Translations under genes and position numbers: made by a program
Assembly (NCBI RefSeq): GCF_000165835.1
Contig: NC_014640.1
Location: 2,232,001-2,296,000 of the forward strand
Source of the DNA: Achromobacter xylosoxidans A8
Lineage (GTDB): Bacteria; Pseudomonadota; Gammaproteobacteria; Burkholderiales; Burkholderiaceae_B
Length of the DNA stretch: 64,000 nucleotides
Direction: 5' to 3'
Notes under the pieces: generated by a model
What the model was told of the DNA's origin: nothing
Databases searched by the model: none
Seen by the model: the letters and a program-made list of their open reading frames with translations, nothing else
In this document: in pieces, positions 33,415 to 40,668 of the stretch
How the letters are laid out: the number at the start of each line of letters is the position of its first letter
How positions within the stretch are numbered: position 1 is the stretch's first letter

Positions 33415-34722
33415 ATGGACTTGAAGATCTTTGACCGGATGGAGTCGGAGGTACGGGGCTACATCCGGTCGTTCCCCGTGATATTCAGCCAGGCCAGGGG
33501 CTCGACCCTGATCGATGAGGACGGCACCGAATACATCGATTTCTTCAGCGGCGCCGGCACGCTGAACTATGGCCACAACAATCCTGTTCTCAAGGAAAAG
33601 CTGCTGGAGTACGTCCAGTCGGACGGCGTGGTGCATGGCCTGGACATGGCCACCAGCGCGAAGAAGCGTTTCCTGGAGACGGTGGACCGCGTGCTGCTCA
33701 AGCCGCGCAACTGGCAATACACCTTGCAGTTCACCGGCCCGACCGGCACCAACGCGGTGGAAGCCGCGCTGAAGATCGCGCGCCAGGTGAAGGGGCGTCC
33801 CAACGTCATCTCGTTCACCCATGGCTTTCACGGCGTGAGCGGCGGTTCGCTGGCGGTGACGGCCAACATGAAGTTCCGCGAGGCGTCCGGCTATGCCCTG
33901 GGCAACACCACCTTCATGCCCTACGACGGCTACTTCGGTCCGGACGTGGACACCATGGCCTACCTGGAGCGCATGCTGGAAGATCCCAGCAGCGGCATGG
34001 ACAAGCCCGCCGCCGTCATCGTGGAAACGGTGCAGGGCGAGGGCGGCGTCAACGTGGCGACGCTGCGCTGGCTGAAGGAACTGGAAAAGCTGTGCAAGCG
34101 CCACGACATGCTGCTGATCGTGGACGACATCCAGGTCGGCTGCGGCCGCACCGGCACTTTCTTCAGCTTCGAGGCTGCCGGCATCCGCCCCGACATCATT
34201 ACCCTGTCGAAGTCGCTGTCGGGCTTCGGCCTGCCGATGTCGCTGGTGCTGATGAAGCCCGAGCTGGACGTCTGGAAGCCGGGCGCTCATAGCGGCACCT
34301 TCCGCGGCAACAACCTGGCTTTCGTCACCGCGACCCAGGCGTTGGAAACCTATTGGGCCAATACCGCCTTCACCGCCGAGATCCAGCGCAAGGAGCGCCA
34401 GGTGCGCGACTGGCTGGAGAACCTGGTGCATAGCTATCCCAACGCCGGCCTGTCGGCGCGCGGCCGCGGCCTGATCCAGGGGCTGGTGTGCAACGCCACG
34501 CCCGCGCTGGCCAACCGCATCGCGCAGAACGCCTTCAAGAAGGGCGTGGTGATCGAGACCTCGGGCGCGCAGGACGAAGTGCTGAAGCTGCTGCCCGCCC
34601 TGACCATCGAGGAAGAACTGCTGAGCAAGGGCCTGGACGTGATCGAAGCCAGCGTCGCGGAAGCGCTCGCCGAAGAAGGGCAGTCCGCCCGCATCCTGAA
34701 ATTTGGAGGAAAACGTCAATGA
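33415..34722 (+). CDS. ectB: diaminobutyrate--2-oxoglutarate aminotransferase
   Basis: PLP enzyme of 435 residues that makes L-2,4-diaminobutyrate from aspartate semialdehyde with glutamate as amino donor, the first step specific to ectoine. The cofactor lysine is in SKSLSGFG (Lys266), and the aspartate that holds the pyridine nitrogen is in IVDDIQVGCGRTG. The start has a strong AGGGAGGA. No dedicated aspartokinase (ask_ect) follows, so aspartate semialdehyde must come from the general pathway. It overlaps ectC by four bases. Confidence 0.97.
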   Translation: MDLKIFDRMESEVRGYIRSFPVIFSQARGSTLIDEDGTEYIDFFSGAGTLNYGHNNPVLKEKLLEYVQSDGVVHGLDMATSAKKRFLETVDRVLLKPRNWQYTLQFTGPTGTNAVEAALKIARQVKGRPNVISFTHGFHGVSGGSLAVTANMKFREASGYALGNTTFMPYDGYFGPDVDTMAYLERMLEDPSSGMDKPAAVIVETVQGEGGVNVATLRWLKELEKLCKRHDMLLIVDDIQVGCGRTGTFFSFEAAGIRPDIITLSKSLSGFGLPMSLVLMKPELDVWKPGAHSGTFRGNNLAFVTATQALETYWANTAFTAEIQRKERQVRDWLENLVHSYPNAGLSARGRGLIQGLVCNATPALANRIAQNAFKKGVVIETSGAQDEVLKLLPALTIEEELLSKGLDVIEASVAEALAEEGQSARILKFGGKRQ

Positions 34723-35123
34723 TCGTACGCAATGTCAAAGATGTGATCGGCACCGCCGACGAAGTCCGCACCGACACCTGGGTCAGCCGCCGCGTGCTGC
34801 TGAAGAAGGACGGCATGGGCTTCTCCTTTCACGAGACCACCATCTTCCCGGGCGGCCGCACCCACATCCACTACAAGAACCATCTTGAAGCGGTGTGGTG
34901 CATTGAAGGCGACGGCTCCATCGAGACCATCGCCGACGGCAAGAAGTACGACCTGGGACCCGGCGTGGTCTATGCCCTGAACGAAAACGACGAGCACTGG
35001 CTGTGCGGCGGCAAGGAGCCGCTGCGTGTCATCTGCGTCTTCAACCCGCCGCTGACCGGCCAGGAAGTGCACGACAAGGAAGGCGTCTACGCCTTGCCCG
35101 AGGCCGAGGCCCAAGCGGCCTGA
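34719..35123 (+). CDS. ectC: L-ectoine synthase
   Basis: Small cupin metalloenzyme, 134 residues, that closes N-gamma-acetyl-diaminobutyrate to ectoine with loss of water. The cupin strands are seen with HIHYKNHLEAVWCIEGDGS and the later NENDEHWL motif, containing the residues that hold the iron and substrate. ATG 34719 overlaps the ectB stop (ATGA) and has GGAGGA in front; an in-frame extension upstream lies inside ectB and was rejected. It is followed after 21 bases by ectD, which has its own AAGGAGG. Confidence 0.97.
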   Translation: MIVRNVKDVIGTADEVRTDTWVSRRVLLKKDGMGFSFHETTIFPGGRTHIHYKNHLEAVWCIEGDGSIETIADGKKYDLGPGVVYALNENDEHWLCGGKEPLRVICVFNPPLTGQEVHDKEGVYALPEAEAQAA

Positions 35124-35144
35124 CATACATACAAGGAGGTTCGC

Positions 35145-36071
35145 ATGATCTCACCTGCACAGGATCCGTACGCCTCCCGTACGGATCGAAGTTCCGCCAT
35201 CATTGCCCGCCAGGATCCGGTGGTCTATGAAAACGGCCAGTACGCCAGCGCATTGAATGCCGGCCAGGTCGAGCAATACGAGCGCGACGGTTTCATCCTG
35301 CTGGAGAACCTGTTCTCCGACGATGAAATCCGCGCCTTGTCCACCGAGGTCGAGCGCATGACGCGCGACCCCTCGATCGTCCGCCGCGAAGAGTCCATCA
35401 CCGAGCCCGGCAGCAATGCGGTGCGCTCGATCTTCATGGTGCACGTGCTCAATCCCATCCTGTCGCGCCTGGTGCGCGATCCGCGGCTGGTCAACGTGGC
35501 GCGGCAGATCCTGGGCTCCGAGGTGTACATCCACCAGTCGCGCGCCAACATGAAGCCGGGCTTCAAGGGCAAGGAGTTCTACTGGCACTCCGACTTCGAG
35601 ACCTGGCACGTCGAAGACGGCATGCCGGCGATGCGCGCCCTCAGTTGCTCGGTGCTGCTGACCGACAACAATGAGTGCAACGGCCCTCTGATGTTGGTGC
35701 CCGGTTCGCATCGGCAGTTCATTTCGTGCGTGGGTGAAACGCCGAATGATCATTACAAGCAGTCGCTGAAGAAGCAGGAATACGGCGTGCCGGATCCGGT
35801 CAGCCTGCAACTGCTGGTGGAGCAGGGCGGCATCCGCTCCATGACGGCCAAGGCCGGCTCGGTGGTGTTCTTCGACTGCAACACGATGCACGGCTCGAAC
35901 AGCAATATCTCGCCCTGGCCGCGCGCCAACGTGTTCATGGTCTACAACAGCATGGACAACACCTTGAACCCGCCCAAGTACGGGCTGACGCCGCGTCCCG
36001 AGCACATCGCGACGCGCAAGGGATTCAAGGCGGTCACACCGCTGGATACCCTAAAGCTGGTCGGGGGCTGA
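35145..36071 (+). CDS. ectD: ectoine 5-hydroxylase
   Basis: Iron(II)/2-oxoglutarate dioxygenase of 308 residues that converts ectoine to 5-hydroxyectoine. The iron ligands His148 and Asp150 lie in YWHSDFETWH, and the distal His249 in NTMHGSNSN, with the spacing expected of EctD. The conserved region from HQSRANMKPGFKG to the HxD motif is the EctD signature that separates it from phytanoyl-CoA hydroxylases. It is last in the operon and is followed by a terminator at 36084. The cell should therefore make both ectoine and hydroxyectoine. Confidence 0.96.
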   Translation: MISPAQDPYASRTDRSSAIIARQDPVVYENGQYASALNAGQVEQYERDGFILLENLFSDDEIRALSTEVERMTRDPSIVRREESITEPGSNAVRSIFMVHVLNPILSRLVRDPRLVNVARQILGSEVYIHQSRANMKPGFKGKEFYWHSDFETWHVEDGMPAMRALSCSVLLTDNNECNGPLMLVPGSHRQFISCVGETPNDHYKQSLKKQEYGVPDPVSLQLLVEQGGIRSMTAKAGSVVFFDCNTMHGSNSNISPWPRANVFMVYNSMDNTLNPPKYGLTPRPEHIATRKGFKAVTPLDTLKLVGG

Positions 36072-36083
36072 TCCCCCTGTGTA

Positions 36084-36112
36084 AATGCCCAGGCGCTGCC
36101 TGGGCATTTTCT
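36084..36112 (+). terminator. terminator of the ect operon
   Basis: AATGCCCAGGC (36084-36094) pairs with GCCTGGGCATT (36098-36108) around a 3-base loop, followed by TT then CTT. Confidence 0.72.
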
Positions 36113-36165
36113 TGTGGGCCTCTGCTATTCTCTGCGCACTCCGCTACATTGAGATCTCGCACGCC

Positions 36166-37038
36166 ATGTCCGCCCGCATCCTCAGCCTGCACATCTACCC
36201 GGTCAAATCCTGCGCGGGCATCGCGCTGGACGAATCGCCCATCGACCGCGCGGGGCTGGCCCATGACCGCCGCTGGATGCTGATCGGCGCCGATGGCCAG
36301 TTCATGACACAGCGGCAATGGCCCGCGATGGCGCTGATCCGCACGGCGCTTACGGCAGATACGTTGCGCCTGTCCGCGCCGGGCATGCCCGATCTGGACG
36401 TGGCCCTGGACGGCTCGGGACTCGATCCAGAGGCGCAGTCCGTGGCCGTCTGGAGCGATACCACTTCCGGCCGGCGCGAAAGCGCGGCGGCTGGGCTGTG
36501 GTTTTCCGATTTCCTCAAGACGCCGTGCCGCCTGTACAAGATGGATGCGGCCGCGCAACGCAATGCCAAGCCGGATTGGGTTTCGCGCTGGCTGGACGCG
36601 CATCCCGACCTGGCGGAACCGTTCGCGGGCCAGCACTGTTTCGGCTTTGCCGATGGCTTTCCGTTGCTGGTGGCCAACCAGGCCTCGCTGGACGATCTGA
36701 ATGCCCGCCTGCAGGCCAAGGGCGTGGCGCCGGTGCCGATGGACCGGTTTCGCCCCAATATCGTCGTGCAGGGCGAATGGGAAGCCTTCGAGGAAGACCA
36801 CACCGCCATGATCGAGGCTGCAGGGGTGAAGATGGCTTTCGTCAAGCCTTGCACCCGTTGCTCGATTCCCGATATCGACCAGAATACCGCCCAGCAATAC
36901 GAAGAACCCGGCCGCACGCTGGCGGGCTACCGCAATCTGGAGATCGGCGTGGTGTTCGGCCAGAACGCCATCCTCGACGCGCCCGCAGGCGCGCGCCTGA
37001 AGGTGGGCGACGAGGTCGGAATCGAACTGGATTTCTGA
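36166..37038 (+). CDS. MOSC-domain protein (YcbX-like without ferredoxin domain)
   Basis: Protein of 290 residues with an N-terminal MOSC beta-barrel (about residues 3-120, starting with LSLHIYPVKSCAG) and a C-terminal MOSC domain containing the conserved cysteine in KPCTRCSIPD. MOSC proteins handle molybdenum cofactor or N-hydroxylated substrates. E. coli YcbX has an extra C-terminal 2Fe-2S domain that is absent here. ATG 36166 was chosen over an upstream start that lies inside the ectD terminator. It is monocistronic by appearance: the convergent acyl-CoA dehydrogenase ends 27 bases away. Confidence 0.85.
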   Translation: MSARILSLHIYPVKSCAGIALDESPIDRAGLAHDRRWMLIGADGQFMTQRQWPAMALIRTALTADTLRLSAPGMPDLDVALDGSGLDPEAQSVAVWSDTTSGRRESAAAGLWFSDFLKTPCRLYKMDAAAQRNAKPDWVSRWLDAHPDLAEPFAGQHCFGFADGFPLLVANQASLDDLNARLQAKGVAPVPMDRFRPNIVVQGEWEAFEEDHTAMIEAAGVKMAFVKPCTRCSIPDIDQNTAQQYEEPGRTLAGYRNLEIGVVFGQNAILDAPAGARLKVGDEVGIELDF

Positions 37039-37064
37039 TCCCGCGCCCCGTTCCGGCGGGGCCG

Positions 37065-38216
37065 CTATACCCCCATTTGCTTGGCGATGATGCTGCGCAT
37101 GATCTCGCTGGTGCCGCCGCCTATCGGGCCGACCCTGGCATCGCGGAAGTACATCTGCATTTCGTTTTCCATCATGTAGCCGGCGCCGCCCATGATCTGG
37201 ATACCCATGTCGGCGCACTTGCAGTTGTTTTCCGTTGCGACGACCTTGGCGATCGCTGTCTCCGAGGTGGGCTGCAGCCCGGCGTCGAGCATGTCGGCCA
37301 CCCGGTAGGTCAGCACCCGCGTGGTCTCGGCCATGATCTGCATGTCCGAGAACTTGTGCGCCACCGCCTGATACTGGCCTATCGGCTTGCCGAACTGCGT
37401 CCGCGTATCGGCGTACTCCTTGGCGGAATCGATGATGCGCTGGATGTTGCCGCTGGCGGCGGCGGACAGGCAGAGGCGTTCGAGATTCAGCCCGCGCATC
37501 AGGCCGTTCCAGCCGCCGTTCGGGACCCCGAGCATGTGCGCGGCGGGCACTCGGACATTGTCGAAGAACACTTCGTTGGTATGGATCATCCGCCGGCCCA
37601 GGGCCTTGAGCGGCCGGATCGTCACTCCCGGCGCGTCGGCGTCGACCATGAACAGGGTGATGCCATGGCGTCCTGCGTCGCGCTCCGTCTTGGTCGCGAC
37701 CACCAACTGGTGGGCGACGTGCGCGCAGGTGATGAATACCTTCTGGCCATCGATGACGTAGTCGTCCCCGTCCTGCGCCGCCCGGGTGCGGATGGCGCTC
37801 ACGTCGGATCCTGCTTCGGGTTCCGTCAGGCACAGCGCCATGCGCGTTTTGCCGCTGATGATGCGGGGCAGGATCCGACTCTTTACTTCCTGCGATGCGC
37901 CGTGGCTAACCTGCATGCCGCCATAGACCACGGTGGCCAGATACGCCGACGCCATCTGGGCATTGTGATAGGCGACCGCCTCGATAAAGATCGCAAGATC
38001 CTTGAAAGAGCCGCCGCTGCCGCCGAACTGTGCGGGATAGGGCAGGCCCATCCATCCGGCCCGCGCCAGCGCCTCGTAGGCTTCGAAGGGAAACTCGCTG
38101 GCATCGTCGAGTTCGCGAATTTTCTCCCGCGGCAGCGCTTCCTCGAGCAGGGGTAGCACGCTGGCGCGGATCATGCGTTGAAACTCGGTCAGTTGATAGT
38201 CCTCCGGCAGGCTCAT
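37065..38216 (-). CDS. acyl-CoA dehydrogenase family protein
   Basis: Flavoprotein of 383 residues with the three-part acyl-CoA dehydrogenase fold: N-terminal helices, a beta domain with CLTEPEAGSDVSAIRT, and C-terminal helices with QIMGGAGYM near the end. It would introduce a trans double bond into an acyl-CoA, passing electrons to ETF. Chain length or substrate cannot be told. ATG 38216 has GGGAGGG six bases upstream. The stop codon of a short upstream frame (38213-38290) overlaps this start, so translation may be coupled. No ETF or other beta-oxidation gene adjoins it. Confidence 0.88.
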   Translation of the reverse strand: MSLPEDYQLTEFQRMIRASVLPLLEEALPREKIRELDDASEFPFEAYEALARAGWMGLPYPAQFGGSGGSFKDLAIFIEAVAYHNAQMASAYLATVVYGGMQVSHGASQEVKSRILPRIISGKTRMALCLTEPEAGSDVSAIRTRAAQDGDDYVIDGQKVFITCAHVAHQLVVATKTERDAGRHGITLFMVDADAPGVTIRPLKALGRRMIHTNEVFFDNVRVPAAHMLGVPNGGWNGLMRGLNLERLCLSAAASGNIQRIIDSAKEYADTRTQFGKPIGQYQAVAHKFSDMQIMAETTRVLTYRVADMLDAGLQPTSETAIAKVVATENNCKCADMGIQIMGGAGYMMENEMQMYFRDARVGPIGGGTSEIMRSIIAKQMGV

Positions 38217-38290
38217 GCTTGGCCCTCCCAGCGAATGGCGCATGGACGGATGGGCGGGGCGTAAGCGCGTGCGCGCATGGGTGGATGCAT
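38213..38290 (-). CDS. possible 25-residue leader peptide upstream of the acyl-CoA dehydrogenase
   Basis: A short frame starts at ATG 38290 behind a good AAAGGGAG and ends in a TGA that overlaps the next gene's start (ATGA). The peptide (MHPPMRARAYAPPIRPC then AIRWEGQA) is rich in Pro, Arg and Ala and has no known relative. It could be a leader coupling translation, or chance. Only comparative evidence could settle it. Confidence 0.3.
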   Translation of the reverse strand: MHPPMRARAYAPPIRPCAIRWEGQA

Positions 38291-38475
38291 GTTCTGTCTC
38301 CCTTTGATCTGGTCCCGGCTGATATGCAAATGCCGTGCCAACTGCGCCGTCCGGTGGGGAATGGCCGGGCTCATCGAAGGGAAAGAGGGCGTCGCGCCGC
38401 TTGCGGGCGGCCTTGCGCGTTCAGGGCGCGCGGCGCCATGTACACCGCGCGCACATTCGTGTCGCTGCCGGGGCC

Positions 38476-38793
38476 TCAGGCCGAGGACAGCTTCAGGCCT
38501 ACCAGGCCGAGCACGATGAGGGCCACGCTGGCGATGCGCATCCAGCTGGTGGACTCGCCGAACAGCACGATGCCGGCCACGAAGGCGCCGATCGTGCCTA
38601 TGCCCACCCATACCGCGTAGGCGGTGCCCAGCGGCAGGGATTTCATCGCCACCGCCAGCAGCCAGACGCTGATGGCCATGCCTCCGGCCGTGATGGCGGA
38701 AGGCCAGAAGCGGGTGAATCCGTGGGTATATTTCAGGCCTACGGCCCAGACGATTTCAAACAGGCCTGCGAGTACCAGGATGATCCAGGTCAT
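38476..38793 (-). CDS. gdx: SMR-family guanidinium exporter (SugE/Gdx)
   Basis: Four-helix small multidrug resistance protein of 105 residues, standard length. Glu13 ([14 protein letters not shown]), the WAxGLK stretch and the sequence [20 protein letters not shown] match the SugE/Gdx branch rather than EmrE/QacE. Gdx proteins work as dimers that expel guanidinium in exchange for protons. The upstream leader carries a guanidine-II type riboswitch at 38836-38901, which independently supports this function. AGGAG lies at 38803-38799, five bases before the ATG. It reads away from panD, from an overlapping divergent promoter. Confidence 0.93.
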   Translation of the reverse strand: MTWIILVLAGLFEIVWAVGLKYTHGFTRFWPSAITAGGMAISVWLLAVAMKSLPLGTAYAVWVGIGTIGAFVAGIVLFGESTSWMRIASVALIVLGLVGLKLSSA

Positions 38794-38835
38794 TACGACT
38801 CCTACGCTTGTGTTGCCGGCTTGCCGCCGGCGCGA

Positions 38836-38901
38836 GGGGCCGTCCCCAGTATCAAACGCACCGGCCGTCCGGCCGCGCGCGGCAACGGGCCGTCCCGCTG
38901 C
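38836..38901 (-). promoter_or_regulatory. guanidine-II (mini-ykkC) type riboswitch with three ACGG hairpins
   Basis: In the sugE/gdx leader (minus strand, read from high to low coordinates) three hairpins each carry an ACGG tetraloop. Hairpin A: 38901-38894 pairs with 38889-38882 (8 bp, one G-U), loop 38893-38890. Hairpin B: CCGG 38872-38869 with CCGG 38864-38861, extended by a G-U pair. Hairpin C: GGGG 38847-38844 with CCCC 38839-38836. The 4-bp cores are separated by equal linkers of 13 bases. Guanidine-II riboswitches have two stems with ACGR loops and usually control sugE/emrE genes by exposing the Shine-Dalgarno. A further GCCGGC/GCCGGC stem (38831-38815) lies before the ribosome site. 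Confidence 0.85.
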
Positions 38902-38908
38902 GGCAAAA

Positions 38909-38936
38909 ATTATAGAATACCGGGTTCATACGGCAA
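38909..38936 (-). promoter_or_regulatory. promoter of the sugE/gdx leader
   Basis: On the minus strand TTGCCG (38936-38931) and a perfect TATAAT (38914-38909) are 16 bases apart. Transcription should begin near 38902, just before the first riboswitch hairpin. On the plus strand TAGAAT (38913-38918) overlaps it and may serve panD, so the two divergent promoters would compete. Confidence 0.7.
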
Positions 38937-39002
38937 AACCGGGTGCCGGGCATCACTCTAGCAACACTTCGCGTTCCGGGACGCGAAACCAGGATATCAA
39001 TC

Positions 39003-39371
39003 ATGCAACGCATCATGCTGCGGGCAAAACTGCACCGCGTCACGGTCACCGAGGCCGACCTGCACTACGAAGGGTCGTGTGGCATCGACGAAGACTTGCT
39101 GGACGCTGCCGGCATGCGCGAGTTCGAACGCATCGAGCTCTACAACGTCACCAACGGTGAACGTTTCGACACCTACATCATCAAGGCGGCCCGCGGCAGC
39201 GGCGCCATCTCCTTGAACGGCGCCGCCGCGCGCCGCGCCCAGGTCGGCGACCTGATGATCATCTGCACCTACGGCCCGATGTCCGAGGCCGACTCGGCCA
39301 CGCACAAGCCGCTGGTGGTGCTGGTGGACGACGCCAACCGCGTCAAGGAAATCCGCAAGTTCCCGGCCTGA
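39003..39371 (+). CDS. panD: aspartate 1-decarboxylase proenzyme
   Basis: Makes beta-alanine from aspartate for pantothenate and coenzyme A. The 122-residue proenzyme cleaves itself between Gly24 and Ser25 (YEGSCGID) to create the pyruvoyl cofactor; Tyr58 in DTYIIK, needed for catalysis, is present. ATG 39003 begins the conserved MQRIMLRAKLH; an in-frame extension from 38943 is not supported. It is divergent from sugE/gdx with 209 bases between the starts, and is followed by a 12-bp hairpin. Confidence 0.97.
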   Translation: MQRIMLRAKLHRVTVTEADLHYEGSCGIDEDLLDAAGMREFERIELYNVTNGERFDTYIIKAARGSGAISLNGAAARRAQVGDLMIICTYGPMSEADSATHKPLVVLVDDANRVKEIRKFPA

Positions 39372-39384
39372 GGCCGGGCCGGGC

Positions 39385-39412
39385 GGAGCGCCTCGCGAAC
39401 GAGGCGCTCCGC
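39385..39412 (+). terminator. hairpin after panD, no T run
   Basis: CGGAGCGCCTCG (39385-39396), a CGAA loop and CGAGGCGCTCCG (39401-39412) form a perfect 12-bp stem. The absence of a T run makes intrinsic termination uncertain; it may stabilise the mRNA end. Confidence 0.5.
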
Positions 39413-39434
39413 TAACACCCTGAACCGTTTCATC

Positions 39435-40481
39435 ATGAGCTTCCAGGTCATCATCCAACCCAGCCAGCACCAATTCCCCGTCGAACCCGGCCAGACCGTG
39501 CTCGATGGCGCGCTGGCCGCTGGCATCGTCCTGCCGTACAGCTGTCGCAACGGCGCCTGCTCGACCTGCAAGGGCCGCGTGGTGTCCGGGGAGTTCGACG
39601 CGGGGCAGTACCCCGCGCAGATTCTTTCGCCCGAAGAGCTGGCCGACGGCTACACGCTGTTCTGCCAGGCCCGGCCTGAATCCGACATGGTGGTCGAATC
39701 CACCGAAGTCCGCCTGGCCAGCGACATCCAGATCCGCAAGCTGCCGTCGCGCGTGCAGACGCTGGAACGCGTGGCCCCGGACGTCACGGTGATCAAGCTG
39801 CAGCTGCCGGCGTCCGAGCAGTTCCGCTACTACGCCGGCCAGTACATCGAAGTCATCCTGAAGGACGGCCGCCGGCGCAGCTATTCGATGGCCGGCGCGC
39901 CGCATACCGGCAGCCCCCTCGAACTGCACATCCGGCACATGCCCGGCGGCGTGTTTACCGACCACGTGTTCGGCGCCAGCGACACGCAGATGAAAGAGCG
40001 CGAAATCCTGCGCCTGGAAGGGCCGTTCGGCTCCTTTTTCCTGCGCGAAGACAGCGACAAGCCCGTCGTGCTCCTGGCCAGCGGCACGGGCTTCGCCCCG
40101 GTCAAGGCCATCGTCGAGCATATGATCCACCACAACATCAAGCGCCCCGTGGCCCTGTATTGGGGGGGGCGCCGTCCGCACGACCTCTACATGGACGCGC
40201 TGGCGCAGTCGTGGGCGGGCATGCTGCCCGATTTTCGCTATGTGCCCGTGGTGTCCAATGCCTTGCAGGAAGACGGTTGGACGGGGCGCACCGGCTTCGT
40301 CCACGAAGCCGTCATGCAGGACATTGCGGACCTGTCGGGCCATCAGGTTTACGCCTGCGGCACGCCGCTGATGGTGGACGCCGCAAGGCGCGAATTCAGC
40401 GCTCAGAACGGACTGCCGGCGGACGAGTTCTACGCCGACGCCTTCACGTCCGAAGCGGACCTGGCCCGGGCCGCGCCCTAG
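39435..40481 (+). CDS. 2Fe-2S ferredoxin-FAD reductase (AscD/CDP-6-deoxy-glucoseen reductase type)
   Basis: Cytoplasmic electron-transfer protein of 348 residues. A plant-type 2Fe-2S domain holds the cluster with Cys37, Cys42, Cys45 and Cys77 (SCRNGACSTC and LFCQA); it is followed by an FAD domain (RRSYSMA, about residues 150-155) and an NAD(P)H domain (LLASGTGFAPVKAI). The family is usually annotated CDP-6-deoxy-delta-3,4-glucoseen reductase, but no sugar genes adjoin it, so it may instead serve an oxygenase or another acceptor. It follows panD by 63 bases. The electron partner is unknown. Confidence 0.85.
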   Translation: MSFQVIIQPSQHQFPVEPGQTVLDGALAAGIVLPYSCRNGACSTCKGRVVSGEFDAGQYPAQILSPEELADGYTLFCQARPESDMVVESTEVRLASDIQIRKLPSRVQTLERVAPDVTVIKLQLPASEQFRYYAGQYIEVILKDGRRRSYSMAGAPHTGSPLELHIRHMPGGVFTDHVFGASDTQMKEREILRLEGPFGSFFLREDSDKPVVLLASGTGFAPVKAIVEHMIHHNIKRPVALYWGGRRPHDLYMDALAQSWAGMLPDFRYVPVVSNALQEDGWTGRTGFVHEAVMQDIADLSGHQVYACGTPLMVDAARREFSAQNGLPADEFYADAFTSEADLARAAP

Positions 40482-40668
40482 TGTTGAGTAACAGGGCATG
40501 AGCGAGCAGGGGGGGAACGAGCGGGCCTGGAAAGGTTTGTGACTTCCGCCCCTTTTTATTCCGTAGGCGCGGGCAAAGCGCCAGGGTAAACTGCCGTGGC
40601 AGCAGCTTGCCATGGATCGTGGACATAGGGTCGGCGATCCGAGTTGGCACGCAAGGAGCAATGCGGGC

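Noticed and set aside
38213..38611. 132-codon minus-strand frame between gdx and the acyl-CoA dehydrogenase
   Set aside because: Most of it runs antisense through the 3' end of gdx and is Arg/His-rich; only its last 25 codons have a ribosome site and are listed separately.
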